64,000 nt of DNA, taken from Sva-07 sp963698565. GTDB lineage: Bacteria > Actinomycetota > Acidimicrobiia > Acidimicrobiales > Ilumatobacteraceae. Both the position numbers and the translations under genes were made by a program. Numbering within the stretch: position 1 is the stretch's first letter; every line of letters begins with the position of its first letter. The stretch spans positions 62,001-126,000 of the forward strand of contig CAVORH010000031.1 of NCBI GenBank assembly GCA_963698565.1. Direction: 5' to 3'. The notes beneath the pieces are model-generated. The model ran no database searches and was not told where the DNA came from. It worked only from the letters and a program-made list of their open reading frames with translations. Below are positions 41,486 to 53,313 of the stretch, piece after piece.

Positions 41486-41806
41486 GTGCCGGACCCTGTG
41501 CCGATCTCCCGATCGCTCGACTCGATCATGAAGTCGTTGCGCGGGACGGACCGCATCCAGATCGGTGGCGTGTTCGGACGGTGGGACGAAGCGGTCGGTC
41601 CCACCGTCAGTGCTCACGTCCGGCCCGTTCGTCTCGACGACGGTGTGCTGGTGGTGGAGGCCGACGAACCCGGATGGGCCACCCAGGTCAAGTTCCTGAG
41701 CGGCGACATCATCGGTCGTCTGGCAGACGTCGCACACGTTCGCGTCGAGCGCATCGAGGTGCGTGTCGGCCGGGGTGATCGGCCCTCGGGCTCCCCGACT
41801 CGGTGA
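41486..41806 (+). CDS. dciA: DUF721/DciA-like protein, probable replicative helicase loader
   Basis: This 106-residue protein sits between recF and gyrB, the position of Rv0004, a DciA homologue. DUF721 features include RWDEAVGPTVSAHVRPVRLDDGVLVVEADEPGWATQVKFLSGDIIGRLADV. DciA proteins load DnaB in bacteria without DnaC. I chose GTG 41486, 7 bases after TACGTT, consistent with leaderless transcription; GTG 41441 would extend it by 15 residues. Confidence 0.85.
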   Translation: MPDPVPISRSLDSIMKSLRGTDRIQIGGVFGRWDEAVGPTVSAHVRPVRLDDGVLVVEADEPGWATQVKFLSGDIIGRLADVAHVRVERIEVRVGRGDRPSGSPTR

Positions 41807-41951
41807 CACCCCGCTGGTAGGCTGAAGCGCACTCGCGATCGCCGTGTGGGCGCCGGTTCGACCTCCCGTCGAGGGCCGGCCGACCGCACGGCTCGCCACC
41901 GACGTGTCCCACCGGGCATGCCGCCAGACAGCCAGAAACATCGAGGTACGA

Positions 41952-43982
41952 GTGTCCAGCGACACCGAAGCAGCAGCCGACGTCTCCGACACGACCGGAA
42001 CCCCGGCGCCGAAGAAGAAGCCGAACTCCACCAACTCCGCCACCACGACCGCCGCGTACGACGCGAAGGCGATCCAGGTCCTCGAGGGGCTCGATCCGGT
42101 CCGCAAACGCCCGGGCATGTACATCGGCTCCACCGGCCTGCAGGGCCTGCACCACCTGATCTGGGAGGTCGTCGACAACTCCGTCGACGAGGCGATGGCG
42201 GGCCACTGCACGCGCATCGGCGTCACGCTGCTCGCCGACGGCGGCTGCCAGGTCGAGGACAACGGCCGCGGCATCCCGATCGACCCGTTCACCTCGGGCG
42301 AGCACAAGGGCAAGAGCGCCGCCGAGGTGGTGCTCACCGTGTTGCACGCCGGCGGCAAGTTCGGCGGCGACGGCTACAAGGTGTCGGGCGGTCTGCACGG
42401 TGTCGGTGTCTCGGTCGTCAACGCGCTCTCCGAGCGTCTCGTCATCGAGGTCGACCGCAACGGCAAGCACCACCGTCAGGAGTACGCCAAGGGTGGCAAG
42501 CCGCAGGGCAAGATGACCGTGGTCGGCGACACCCCCAAGCGGGGGCGCACCACCGGCACCACGATCACGTTCTGGCCCGATCCGACCATCTTCGCGGCCG
42601 AGGGCACCGACTTCGTGGCCCGCACCGTGCTCGAACGGCTCCAGACGATGGCGTTCCTGAACAAGGGCCTCGAGATCGTCTTCACCGACCAACGCGAAGG
42701 CCGTGAGCAGACCGTCACCTACCTGTACAAGGGTGGCATCCTCGACTTCGTCAAGCACCTCAACGCCACCAAGGAGCCGTTGTTCTCCAAGGTCTGCCAG
42801 TTCGAGGACGAAGACGAGGCCGACGGCCAGATGCTCGACATCGCGATGCAGTGGAACACGGGCTACTACGAGGGCATCCACGGCTACGCGAACGGCATCT
42901 CCACCATCGAGGGCGGCATGCACGTCGAGGGCTTCAAGACGGCACTCACCTCGGTGGTCAACAAGTACGCCCGAGCGAAGAACCTGCTCAAGGAGAAGGA
43001 CCCCAACCTCACCGGCGAGGACATCCGCGAAGGCATCACGGCAATCATCTCGGTGAAGCTGCGCGAGCCCCAGTTCGAGGGTCAGACCAAGGCCAAGCTC
43101 GGCAACGTCCCGATGCGCTCGTTCGTCCAGAAGGCCACCAACGAGCGCATGGCCGAGTGGCTCGAGGAGAATCCGACCGAAGCCAACAAGGTCGTCAAGA
43201 AGGGCCTCGCCGCCGCCCAGGCTCGCGTCGCTGCCAAGAACGCGCGCAACGCCATCCGGCGCAAGACCGCGCTGTCGGGTGCGGGCATGCCCGACAAGTT
43301 GAAGGACTGCTCGTCGAAGAACGCCGACGAGTCCGAGCTCTTCATCGTCGAGGGCGACTCGGCCGGTGGTACTGCGGTCGATGCCCGCGACCCGCGGACC
43401 CAGGCGATCCTGCCGATCCGCGGCAAGATCCTCAACGTCGAGCGCGCTCGGATCGACAAGATGCTGAAGAACAACGAGATCCAGGCGCTGATCACGGCCA
43501 TCGGTGGCGGTGTCGGCGACGAGTTCGACGTCGCCAAGGCTCGGTATCACAAGGTGATCTGTCTCGCCGATGCCGACGTCGACGGGAGCCACATCCGTAC
43601 CCTGCTGCTCACGTTCTTCTTCCGCCAGATGCGCGAGATGGTCGAAGCGGGCTACGTCTACATCGCCCAACCGCCGCTGTACTCCACCGAGGTCGGCAAG
43701 GAGAAGGTGTACCTCAAGGACGACCTCAGGAAGGCGGCGTTCCTCGAAGAGCGGCCCAATCACAAGAAGCCGTTCAACCGCTTGAAGGGTCTCGGCGAGA
43801 TGGACTGGGAGGAGCTGCGTACCACCACGATGCTCGATGGGACTCGCACGCTGTTGCAGGTGACCCTCGACCAGGCAGCACTGGCCGACGAGATCACCTC
43901 GACGCTGATGGGCGACGACGTTCCGGCTCGCAAAGAGTTCATCACCACCAACGCACACGACGTGCGCTGGGTCGACGTCTGA
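41952..43982 (+). CDS. gyrB: DNA gyrase subunit B
   Basis: This 676-residue type IIA topoisomerase ATPase subunit has the GHKL site (RKRPGMYIGSTGLQGLHHLIWEVVDNSVDEAMAG; VEDNGRGIPID; KVSGGLHGVGVSVVNALS) and TOPRIM signatures EGDSAGG and DADVDGSHIRTLLLTFFFR. The PIRGKILNVE motif is present. The C-terminal region GEMDWEELRTTTMLDGTRTLLQV differs slightly from the usual GEMNADELWVTTM. Start GTG 41952 with GAGG upstream; a TAGGCT box at 41818 implies a leader of about 120 bases. Confidence 0.97.
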   Translation: MSSDTEAAADVSDTTGTPAPKKKPNSTNSATTTAAYDAKAIQVLEGLDPVRKRPGMYIGSTGLQGLHHLIWEVVDNSVDEAMAGHCTRIGVTLLADGGCQVEDNGRGIPIDPFTSGEHKGKSAAEVVLTVLHAGGKFGGDGYKVSGGLHGVGVSVVNALSERLVIEVDRNGKHHRQEYAKGGKPQGKMTVVGDTPKRGRTTGTTITFWPDPTIFAAEGTDFVARTVLERLQTMAFLNKGLEIVFTDQREGREQTVTYLYKGGILDFVKHLNATKEPLFSKVCQFEDEDEADGQMLDIAMQWNTGYYEGIHGYANGISTIEGGMHVEGFKTALTSVVNKYARAKNLLKEKDPNLTGEDIREGITAIISVKLREPQFEGQTKAKLGNVPMRSFVQKATNERMAEWLEENPTEANKVVKKGLAAAQARVAAKNARNAIRRKTALSGAGMPDKLKDCSSKNADESELFIVEGDSAGGTAVDARDPRTQAILPIRGKILNVERARIDKMLKNNEIQALITAIGGGVGDEFDVAKARYHKVICLADADVDGSHIRTLLLTFFFRQMREMVEAGYVYIAQPPLYSTEVGKEKVYLKDDLRKAAFLEERPNHKKPFNRLKGLGEMDWEELRTTTMLDGTRTLLQVTLDQAALADEITSTLMGDDVPARKEFITTNAHDVRWVDV

Positions 43983-44028
43983 TCACTGCGGCCGACACCT
44001 GACCGAACGACCGACTGACTGAGCTGAG

Positions 44029-46479
<2,451 letters not shown>

Positions 46480-46551
46480 CCGATCGCGCCGAGGCGCCCA
46501 CTCGCGGCCGTAGCGGCCGCCTCCACATCGCCGTGACGAGAGGAGTTCGAG

Positions 46552-46878
46552 ATGGCGCCGCCGGTGCGCGATCGCGGTCAAGCCGCGATCGTCGTCGTGA
46601 TCGTTGTCGCCGTGTTGTGTGCGGCGGTGGCCTGGTCGTTGGTCGACGTCGCCGATCGATCACTCGAGCGCAGCCGAGCGCAGACCGCGGCCGACGCGGT
46701 GGCGCTGGTGTCGCTGGAGGGCGGTCGGGTCGCGGCGGAGCGACTGGCTCGTCGACACGGAGCGGAGATCGAAACGTGGACGCGAGGACCGGACCCGAAC
46801 GATGCGGGCATGGTGGTCACCGTGGTGGTCGTGCTCGGCGATGCGACAGCGTCGGCTCGTGCGTCGAATGCACCCTGA
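46552..46878 (+). CDS. TadE/TadG-like pilus assembly or secreted helper protein, small
   Basis: This 108-residue protein starts RDRGQAAIVVVIVVAVLCAAVAWSLVDVADRSLERSRAQTAADAVALVSLEGG, resembling the TadE/Flp-pilin-like N-terminal hydrophobic segment with helical AADAVAL heptads. It is preceded by a GAGAGGAG ribosome binding site. Neighbours give no pilus context, so the role is open. Confidence 0.65.
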   Translation: MAPPVRDRGQAAIVVVIVVAVLCAAVAWSLVDVADRSLERSRAQTAADAVALVSLEGGRVAAERLARRHGAEIETWTRGPDPNDAGMVVTVVVVLGDATASARASNAP

Positions 46879-46926
46879 CCGGAGCGTGACAAGACGTTGT
46901 GACGGGTCGTGCGTACACTTGCCGGA

Positions 46927-47901
46927 ATGAGCAAGACCGAGCGCGCTCTCGATGAGGGGATCGACGCGCTCGACGACGAACTCGACGCGGCAGTCGATGT
47001 CGGCGCCGAACACTTCGACGACGACCGTACCGATGTCGACCGTACCGATGTCGACGATGTCGACGGGAGAGACGTCGACGACGACGAGTCCGACGAACCC
47101 GACGACACCGACGCCGACACGCACACCGTGTCCGCGACCGATCCGTTGCTCGCTCGCACGCTGCCGGTCGAGCACGTCGCCGATCCGGTCGACGATCGTG
47201 CTCCTGTCGATCTCGATCCCGGTCTCGATCGCCCGGCGGTCTCCGACGATCTGCTCGACGAACTCCGCCGCGCCGACATCGATGGCCCCACGGTCGCATT
47301 TGCGCCCCAGGACGACACCTCCTCGGGCGTACAACGTCCGCGCCGCGCACCCGACTACGACCCGGCACCGTTTCCGATCCCGGTCAACGTGCCTCGGATG
47401 CTCGGTCGCAAGCCGCGTGTTCGGCGCGTCACCAGGGTGGTGCGCCACGTCGATCCGTGGAGCGTGTTCAAGATCGCGATCGTCGCCAACCTCGTGCTGT
47501 ACCTGATCCTGCTGACCGCAGGGGTGCTGCTGTGGAACGTCGCGTACGCGACCGGCACCGTCGACAACGTCGAACGGTTCTTCGAGTCGTTCGGTTGGTC
47601 GTCGTTCGAGTTCAACGGCGGCGAGATCTACCACAACGCCTGGATCGGTGGGCTCTTCGTCGTGATCGGTCTGACCGGCCTGGCCGTGCTGTTGGCCACG
47701 CTGTTCAACCTGATCACCGACCTCGTGGGCGGGATGCGTTTCACCGTGTTGGAGGAAGAAGTCGTCGAGGCTCGCACGTCGCCGATGCGTCGGTTCGTCG
47801 TGCGGCGTGCCGAGCCGGAAGTCCCCCTCGTCACCTACGACGAGTCGGGGCCGATCATCCGCGAGGCCGCAATCGACGACAGCGGCAGTCTTCCTCGTTG
47901 A
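46927..47901 (+). CDS. DUF3566 family membrane protein
   Basis: This 324-residue protein follows gyrA as Rv0007 does in mycobacteria. The N-terminal about 150 residues are extremely acidic with short repeats (TDVDRTDVDDVDG...). Then RRVTRVVRHVDPWSVFKIAIVANLVLYLILLTAGVLLW and a second helix (GLFVVIGLTGLAVLLATLF) form the DUF3566 core. TACACT ends 7 bases before ATG 46927. Role unknown, probably envelope-related. Confidence 0.85.
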   Translation: MSKTERALDEGIDALDDELDAAVDVGAEHFDDDRTDVDRTDVDDVDGRDVDDDESDEPDDTDADTHTVSATDPLLARTLPVEHVADPVDDRAPVDLDPGLDRPAVSDDLLDELRRADIDGPTVAFAPQDDTSSGVQRPRRAPDYDPAPFPIPVNVPRMLGRKPRVRRVTRVVRHVDPWSVFKIAIVANLVLYLILLTAGVLLWNVAYATGTVDNVERFFESFGWSSFEFNGGEIYHNAWIGGLFVVIGLTGLAVLLATLFNLITDLVGGMRFTVLEEEVVEARTSPMRRFVVRRAEPEVPLVTYDESGPIIREAAIDDSGSLPR

Positions 47902-47992
47902 TTCTGGAGCCCCTCGGTGGCCTGTGCTTCGATGGGCCGTGCAGATGTGAGGCGTGAAGCCCGCAAGCGACCGATAACCTCTCCGACTTGCC

Positions 47993-48066
47993 GGGGCTAT
48001 AGCTCAGTCGGTTAGAGCGCTGCCCTGATAAGGCAGAGGTCACAAGTTCGATTCTTGTTAGCCCCA
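47993..48066 (+). tRNA. ileT: tRNA-Ile (GAT)
   Basis: The 74-bp sequence folds as a cloverleaf: acceptor GGGGCTA pairs with TAGCCCC, D arm GCTC/GAGC, anticodon loop CTGATAA giving GAT, T arm ACAAG-TTCGATT-CTTGT, discriminator A. CCA is not fully encoded, so pcnA must complete it. A TAACCT box (47975-47980) is a likely -10. Confidence 0.97.
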
Positions 48067-48072
48067 CCGGTC

Positions 48073-48102
48073 GGAACGAGGCGCCTTCGGGCGCCTCGTT
48101 CC
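48073..48102 (+). terminator. Terminator after tRNA-Ile
   Basis: A perfect 13-bp stem GGAACGAGGCGCC/GGCGCCTCGTTCC closes a TTCG tetraloop directly after the tRNA. This is a very stable terminator-type hairpin. Confidence 0.9.
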
Positions 48103-48171
48103 GCGTCCGGGGTCGGTTCTCCGCCAGGTCGGGCCAACGTCCTCGACATGGCGGACTACCCTGCCGCTCGG

Positions 48172-48306
48172 ATGAAGTTCCTTCGACGAGCGTTCTCGGC
48201 CATCTTCATGATGGGTTTCGCAGCGGCGGTGCTGCGCGTGCGCGGGACCGGAGGCACACCACCCCAGCACGGTGGCTGGCGACCCCTCGAGTTGCCGGAC
48301 CGCTGA
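48172..48306 (+). CDS. Small hypothetical membrane-associated protein
   Basis: This 44-residue protein starts MKFLRRAFSAIFMMGFAAAVLRVRG with one hydrophobic segment and basic ends. A TACCCT box ends 9 bases before ATG 48172, and its TGA overlaps the next gene's ATG (TGATG), so the two are coupled. Not recognised. Confidence 0.6.
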   Translation: MKFLRRAFSAIFMMGFAAAVLRVRGTGGTPPQHGGWRPLELPDR

Positions 48307-49265
48307 TGAACCGGGTCGCTCTGATCGGCGCCGGCGTCGTCGGTGATCGCGTCGCTCGGCGCCTGCCGAGCGTGGTGAGCCGAGCCGAGGTCGTGCAGTT
48401 CGATCCGCGGTCGGCACGCACGTGGCCGAGCGACATCGATGTCGCGGTGCTCGCTCATGGAGGTGCACACGCTCCGACTGCGGCCTGGCTGCTCGATCTC
48501 GGTGTTGCCGTGGTGTCGGTGAGCGACGATCTCGCCGACGTCCGGGCACTCTCCGACCTCGATCATCGAGCAGTTGCCGCCGGCGTTCCGTTGGTCGTCG
48601 GGGCGGGGATGGCTCCAGGCCTCACCGGTCTCCTCACCCGGCTGTTGGCTTCCCAACTCGCATCGTGCGACGAGATCCACATCGCGATCCACGGCACTGC
48701 CGGGCCGGCGTGCGCGCGTCAGCAACATCGAGCGCTGAGCGGCCGAGCGGTCGGTCTCCACGACCGCGCCTGGATCCGCCGCCCGGCGGGCTCGGGGCGT
48801 GAGCTCTGCTACTTCCCGGAGCCCGTCGGTCCCTACGACTGCTATCGAGCGGAGTTGGCATCGCCGGTGTTGTTGCACGAGGCGTTTCCCGACGCCGAAC
48901 GGATCAGTGCACGCGTGTCGGCGAACCGTCGTGACCGGTTCACGGCGTGGCTGCCGATGTTGAGCCCTCCGCACCGTGAGGGTGGTGTGGGTGCCATCCG
49001 AGTGGAAGTGCGCGGTGCCGACGAGCGGGGTGGCCGGGTCACGCTGATCGCCGGTGTCGCCGAACTGGTCGCCACGGCGACTGCAGCGAGCGCACTCGCG
49101 TTCACGGCTGCTGTGCTGAACGACGAACTCGCAGCGGGCGTGGTTCGAGCGGGTGATGCGGGCCTCGACACCGTGCAACTGCTGCGCACCGTGGGGCAGG
49201 CCGGGGTCCGGCTCCAGGAGTACACCGGGGTGTCGTCGACCAGTCGAATCAGCGCGAATCCGTAG
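48306..49265 (+). CDS. Saccharopine dehydrogenase-like NAD(P)-binding protein
   Basis: This 319-residue protein starts NRVALIGAGVVGDRVARRL, a Rossmann GxGxxG site. AGVPLVVGAGMAPGLTGLLTRLLA is the segment typical of saccharopine dehydrogenase-like families, and the C-terminal RVSANRRDRFTAWLPM is less familiar. The exact substrate is unknown. Coupled to the small upstream gene; converges on the DUF1003 gene with a 17-bp overlap. Confidence 0.75.
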   Translation: MNRVALIGAGVVGDRVARRLPSVVSRAEVVQFDPRSARTWPSDIDVAVLAHGGAHAPTAAWLLDLGVAVVSVSDDLADVRALSDLDHRAVAAGVPLVVGAGMAPGLTGLLTRLLASQLASCDEIHIAIHGTAGPACARQQHRALSGRAVGLHDRAWIRRPAGSGRELCYFPEPVGPYDCYRAELASPVLLHEAFPDAERISARVSANRRDRFTAWLPMLSPPHREGGVGAIRVEVRGADERGGRVTLIAGVAELVATATAASALAFTAAVLNDELAAGVVRAGDAGLDTVQLLRTVGQAGVRLQEYTGVSSTSRISANP

Positions 49266-49803
49266 GTGACGTCGACTCGGTGATCGCCCCGTGCCGATCG
49301 CCACGGTCGGCCGTCAGCTCTTCGACGCGGACGGCCAGGTGCTCGACGATGTCGGTGAGCCGGGCCAGTCGGTCGTCGAACGCCTCGCCGGTCAGCATGT
49401 CGGACATCGACAGTCGAACACTGGCGATCTCGCGGGCGAGGAACTCGGTGTCGGCCTGTGTGCGCTCGGCGACGTCACGGTCGTTCTTCGCGGTCACCCG
49501 GTCGCGACGCTCCTGGCGGCTCTGCGCGAGCAGGATGAGCGGGGCTGCGTACGAGGCCTGGATCGACAGGACGAGCGTCAGCAGGACCAGGCCTCGGTTC
49601 CACGGGTCGAACTGGTACCGCTGGGCGACGATCGTGTTGAGCAGGATCCACACGGTGATGACCACCGTCTGCCACACGAGGAATCGACCCGTGCCGAGGA
49701 AGTTCGCGATCGACTCGCTGAACGCGCCGAACCGGTCGGAGTCGTACGACACGCCGACTCGGCCGACCGCGCGTGGGGTGGTGAGGTCTTCGCGGCGTTT
49801 CAC
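49249..49803 (-). CDS. DUF1003 membrane protein
   Basis: This 184-residue protein has the DUF1003 core: RFGAFSESIANFLGTGRFLVWQTVVITVWILLN and PWNRGLVLLTLVLSIQASYAAPLILLAQSRQERRDR (two transmembrane helices). A helical C-terminal half follows. Start GTG 49803 overlaps the upstream MgtE-N/CBS gene stop (49800), so the two are one operon. The function is unknown. Confidence 0.9.
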   Translation of the reverse strand: MKRREDLTTPRAVGRVGVSYDSDRFGAFSESIANFLGTGRFLVWQTVVITVWILLNTIVAQRYQFDPWNRGLVLLTLVLSIQASYAAPLILLAQSRQERRDRVTAKNDRDVAERTQADTEFLAREIASVRLSMSDMLTGEAFDDRLARLTDIVEHLAVRVEELTADRGDRHGAITESTSPTDSR

Positions 49804-51068
49804 GGCTCGACCACCTGCGTGCGGGTATCGCTCCGTTTGCGGCGCTGGGTCGTTCGCCAGCCGTCGCCCAGCATGCGGTCGATCACGTCGTCGACGGTGA
49901 CCGCACCCAGCAGTCGGCCCGCCTCGTCGGTGACGGCGACGGCGAGCAGGTCGTAGCTCGCGAGCATCTCGGCCACTTCACGGTCGGTGCTGTCCGGTGC
50001 CACCGTGGGATCGTTCGACACGAGCCGACCCAGTTCCATCGGAGGTGGCTCACGCAGCAGCCGCTGCACGTGGACGACACCGATCAGCTTGCCGGTCGGT
50101 GCCTTGTACGGCGCCTGGGTGACGAACACCTGGGTGGCGATGCTGACGACCCAGTCGGGGTCGCGGATCTGGGCGAGTGCTTCGGCCACGGTGGCGTCGG
50201 GGCCGAAGATGATCACCTCGGGTGTCATCAGGCCACCGGCGGTACCTTCCTCGTAGGAGAGCAGGCGTCGCACGACATCAGCGTCGTCGACATCCATCAC
50301 CCCGAGCATGCGTTCCTGATCGGCCGGGGCCATCTCGCCGAGCAGGTCGGCGAGGTCGTCGTACTCCATCTCGTCGAAGACGCCGACGAGGCGATCGCGA
50401 TCGAGTTGTTCGACGATGCGGACCTGCTCCTCTTCGGGGAGTTCCTCGAGGACGTCGGCGAGGCGTTCGTCGTCCATCGCCTCCGCGAGCTGACGACGTT
50501 GGTCGATCGGCAGTGCGCGCACGACGGCGGCGACCTCGGCGGGGTGGAAATCGCGCAGTCGGGCGGCTTCGGCCTGCATCTCCGTGGGTGCGTCGAACAG
50601 TGCGGGCACCTCGTCGAAATCGACCAGGCGGTAGCTGGGTCGACGACGCAGGGAACTCTTGCGGGCGAGGCGCACCTTGTCGATCACCCAGTAGGGCAGG
50701 CGCGCGTCGTCCTGGATGCGCAAGGCGACGTCGCTGACCGTTTCGTCTCCGACGCGGCGGTCGATGAGTTGCTCGCCGATCAGCACCTCACCGGGACGCG
50801 GTTTGAACGGGTTGAGGTCGACATCCCAGCTCCGCAGGCGCGCCCCGTCACCGTTCAACTCGGCGACGCGGTTGGCGTTGACGAAGATCCGGCGCCGCTG
50901 GCTGCTGGCGACGAACCCGACGATCCGTGGGGGGATCGCCGGCTCTCGACCTCTCCCGGCTCGGCCGGGGATGGCCACGATGTCCTCGATGCGACCGATC
51001 GGCGCCCCGCCCGCGTCGAGCAGATGCAATCGCATCACCCTGAACGCATAGATCAGGTCATCGGCCAT
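49800..51068 (-). CDS. MgtE N-terminal and CBS domain protein without transmembrane domain
   Basis: This 422-residue protein begins with a PRC-barrel-like domain, continues with the MgtE_N superhelix (AEVAAVVRALPIDQRRQLAEAMDDERLADVLEELPEEEQV...) and ends with two CBS modules (EGTAGGLMTPEVIIF; AEMLASYDLLAVAVTDEAGRLLGAVTVDDVIDRML). It stops where MgtE would begin its transporter domain, so no channel is present. The DUF1003 protein follows directly. TAACCT lies 6 bases before ATG 51068. A Mg2+- or nucleotide-sensing role is inferred. Confidence 0.88.
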   Translation of the reverse strand: MADDLIYAFRVMRLHLLDAGGAPIGRIEDIVAIPGRAGRGREPAIPPRIVGFVASSQRRRIFVNANRVAELNGDGARLRSWDVDLNPFKPRPGEVLIGEQLIDRRVGDETVSDVALRIQDDARLPYWVIDKVRLARKSSLRRRPSYRLVDFDEVPALFDAPTEMQAEAARLRDFHPAEVAAVVRALPIDQRRQLAEAMDDERLADVLEELPEEEQVRIVEQLDRDRLVGVFDEMEYDDLADLLGEMAPADQERMLGVMDVDDADVVRRLLSYEEGTAGGLMTPEVIIFGPDATVAEALAQIRDPDWVVSIATQVFVTQAPYKAPTGKLIGVVHVQRLLREPPPMELGRLVSNDPTVAPDSTDREVAEMLASYDLLAVAVTDEAGRLLGAVTVDDVIDRMLGDGWRTTQRRKRSDTRTQVVEP

Positions 51069-51142
51069 GGCCGCAGGTTACCGACGGCCCCGCAACCCCC
51101 GCGTGACATCGTGTGCAGCAGGGGTCATGGGCGGTTCAGGGG

Positions 51143-53245
51143 TCAGCGCGCTGCCTCGATCTCGACGAGGGTGTCGGAGTAGGCGACGCCGCCGCCCCAC
51201 TCGGTGAGGGTGTCGTTGGTGAGGCTGTTGGCGACCTTGCCGTCGGGATGGTGACGGCTCCACCATCCGAAGGGGATCGCGACCACTCCGGAGCGCAGCC
51301 GCTCGGTCACCTTCACCGGCACCGTGACGGACGCACGGTCGTTCCAGACCCGCGCCATCTGACCGTCGGCGAGTCCTCGGGCGGCAGCGTCGCGTGCGTC
51401 GACTTCGACGAACGGTCCACCTTCCGCCGGACCGTGCTTGGGCAGATCGGCGTAGCCGGAGTTGAGGAACCTCGAGTGGTGCTTCGGCGTCAACAGCTGC
51501 AGTGGATAGCGGGCGACGAGCTCGCCGTCACCGCCGGGACCCTCCCGCGGCGCCACGAAGGTCGGCACCCGGGGCTGACCCATCCGTTCGAGGCGGTCGG
51601 ACGCGAGCTCGACTCGCCCGGACGGTGTCTCGAACTCGCCGTCGCCGAACGGCCGACCGTCGTCGGGGTAGGGGGCCCGTACCCAGCCGACCCTGCGGAG
51701 TTCGTCGACGTCGACCGACGGGAGCGCTGCTCGCACCAACGTGTCGTCGTCGTCGAACAGGCACGGGTCGGTGTAGCCCATCGCCCGGGCGAGCCGGCGG
51801 AACAGTTCGGTGTTCGAACACGACTCGCCGACCGGGTCGATCGCCGCACTGTTCCAGCCGAGCCACAGGTGACCCCAGGGCAGCACCACGTCGTCGCTCT
51901 CGATCTGGGTGGTGGCGGGCAGGACGATGTCGGCGTAGCGGGCCGTGTCGGTGAGGAACTGCTCGTGGACGACGGTGAAGAGATCGTCACGCTCCATCCC
52001 TCGGCGGATCAGCTCCGCATGGGGCACGGTCGCCAACGGATTGCAGCTCCACACGATCATCGCGTGCACGCCAGGGCCGTCCGCCTCGCCGGCGTGCGGC
52101 GCCGTGAGGATCTCGCCGAGGCGGCTCATGTTGAGCGTGCGCGGTTCAGGGCGATCGTCGGAGCGTTCGAGATCCGGCCGGAACAGGGCGGGAACGTCGA
52201 TCAGGGCGTCGGCGTAGGAACCGACGCTCTTCGCGATCCCGCCGCCGCGCTCGGCCCACGCTCCGGTGAGTGCCGGCAGGCAGCCGAGTGTGCGGAAGAA
52301 CATCGCACCGTTCTCGTGGTGCTCGGCGCCGATCAGCGTGCGGATGGCGGCCGGTCGCACGGATGCGTAGTCGATCGCGAGCTGCTCGATCACGTCGGCG
52401 TCGACGCCGGTGACGCCGCTCGCCCGGGCCGGTGTCCAGTCGGCGACCGCGTCGCGCAGCTCGTCGAACCCGACGGTGTGCTCGGCGATCCACTCGTCGT
52501 TCGTGAGCCCGTCGCGGATGATGACGTGCATCATGGCGAGCATCATCGCGATGTCGGTACCGGGGAGTGGCTGGACGAATCGGTCACCGCGGGCGGGGTC
52601 GATCGCTTCGGCCGTGAGGGTCCGGATCGGATCGATGACCACGAGCCGGGCGCCGCGTTCGCGGGCGCGCTCGATCGTGGGCCAGAGGTGCCGGTTGGTG
52701 AGCCGGGTGTTGGTTCCCCACAGCAGAATCAGCTTCGAGTGCTCGAGTTCGAGCGCATCCATGCCGCGTCCGGTGCCGTTGGTCATGCGGAGTCCGGCGC
52801 CGACCGTCGGCCCGCAGATCGCTCGGAGCAGTTTCGAGGCGCCCATGTGGGCGAAGAAGCGCGCGTTGAGGCCCATCATCGCGAGCAGCCCCTGATTGCC
52901 GGCGTCGGAGTAGGGGAGTACGGCCTCGGCGCCGTGCTCGTCGATCACGGCGTGGAGCCTCGAGCCGATCTCGGCGAGCGCGTCGTCCCAGGAGATGCGC
53001 TCGAACTCGCCGGACCCCTTGGGTCCGATCCGGCGCATGGGGTGGAGCAGTCGACCGGGGTCGTAGACCCGATCGATGAAGCGGTTGACCTTCGGGCACA
53101 ACTCGCCGGCCGAGTACGGATGGTCGGGGTTGCCGCGCAACTTGACGGCCACCGGCGCGGGACCGGCGTCATCGACGGTCACGGTCCAACCGCAGGTGTC
53201 CGGGCAGTCGTGGTGGCAGGAACCGTTGACCGTGCGCGTCGCCAT
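51143..53245 (-). CDS. Molybdopterin-dependent oxidoreductase (formate dehydrogenase/DMSO-reductase type)
   Basis: This 700-residue enzyme has an N-terminal 4Fe-4S site with cysteines 10, 14, 18 and 50, then bis-MGD folds (DAGNQGLLAMMGLN; LILLWGTNTRLTNRH; IVWSCNPLATVPHAELI; ADIVLPATTQIESDD). The C-terminal dinucleotide-binding domain ends GYADLPKHGP... and GWWSRHHPDGKVANSLTND. No partner subunits, TAT signal or chaperone genes lie nearby, so it is likely cytoplasmic and self-standing. Substrate unknown. A TAGCAT box is 6 bases before ATG 53245. Confidence 0.9.
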   Translation of the reverse strand: MATRTVNGSCHHDCPDTCGWTVTVDDAGPAPVAVKLRGNPDHPYSAGELCPKVNRFIDRVYDPGRLLHPMRRIGPKGSGEFERISWDDALAEIGSRLHAVIDEHGAEAVLPYSDAGNQGLLAMMGLNARFFAHMGASKLLRAICGPTVGAGLRMTNGTGRGMDALELEHSKLILLWGTNTRLTNRHLWPTIERARERGARLVVIDPIRTLTAEAIDPARGDRFVQPLPGTDIAMMLAMMHVIIRDGLTNDEWIAEHTVGFDELRDAVADWTPARASGVTGVDADVIEQLAIDYASVRPAAIRTLIGAEHHENGAMFFRTLGCLPALTGAWAERGGGIAKSVGSYADALIDVPALFRPDLERSDDRPEPRTLNMSRLGEILTAPHAGEADGPGVHAMIVWSCNPLATVPHAELIRRGMERDDLFTVVHEQFLTDTARYADIVLPATTQIESDDVVLPWGHLWLGWNSAAIDPVGESCSNTELFRRLARAMGYTDPCLFDDDDTLVRAALPSVDVDELRRVGWVRAPYPDDGRPFGDGEFETPSGRVELASDRLERMGQPRVPTFVAPREGPGGDGELVARYPLQLLTPKHHSRFLNSGYADLPKHGPAEGGPFVEVDARDAAARGLADGQMARVWNDRASVTVPVKVTERLRSGVVAIPFGWWSRHHPDGKVANSLTNDTLTEWGGGVAYSDTLVEIEAAR

Positions 53246-53313
53246 CCCGTGATGCTATGGGCCGAGCGCTGGTGTGCCGGCGGAAACGGGACGTCGAGTC
53301 GGTCGGGGTTCGC

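Noticed and set aside
41709..43958. A 749-codon open frame antisense to gyrB
   Set aside because: It mirrors the gyrB reading frame and gives low-complexity Asp/Leu/Val-rich sequence with no family signature; gyrB itself is unambiguous.
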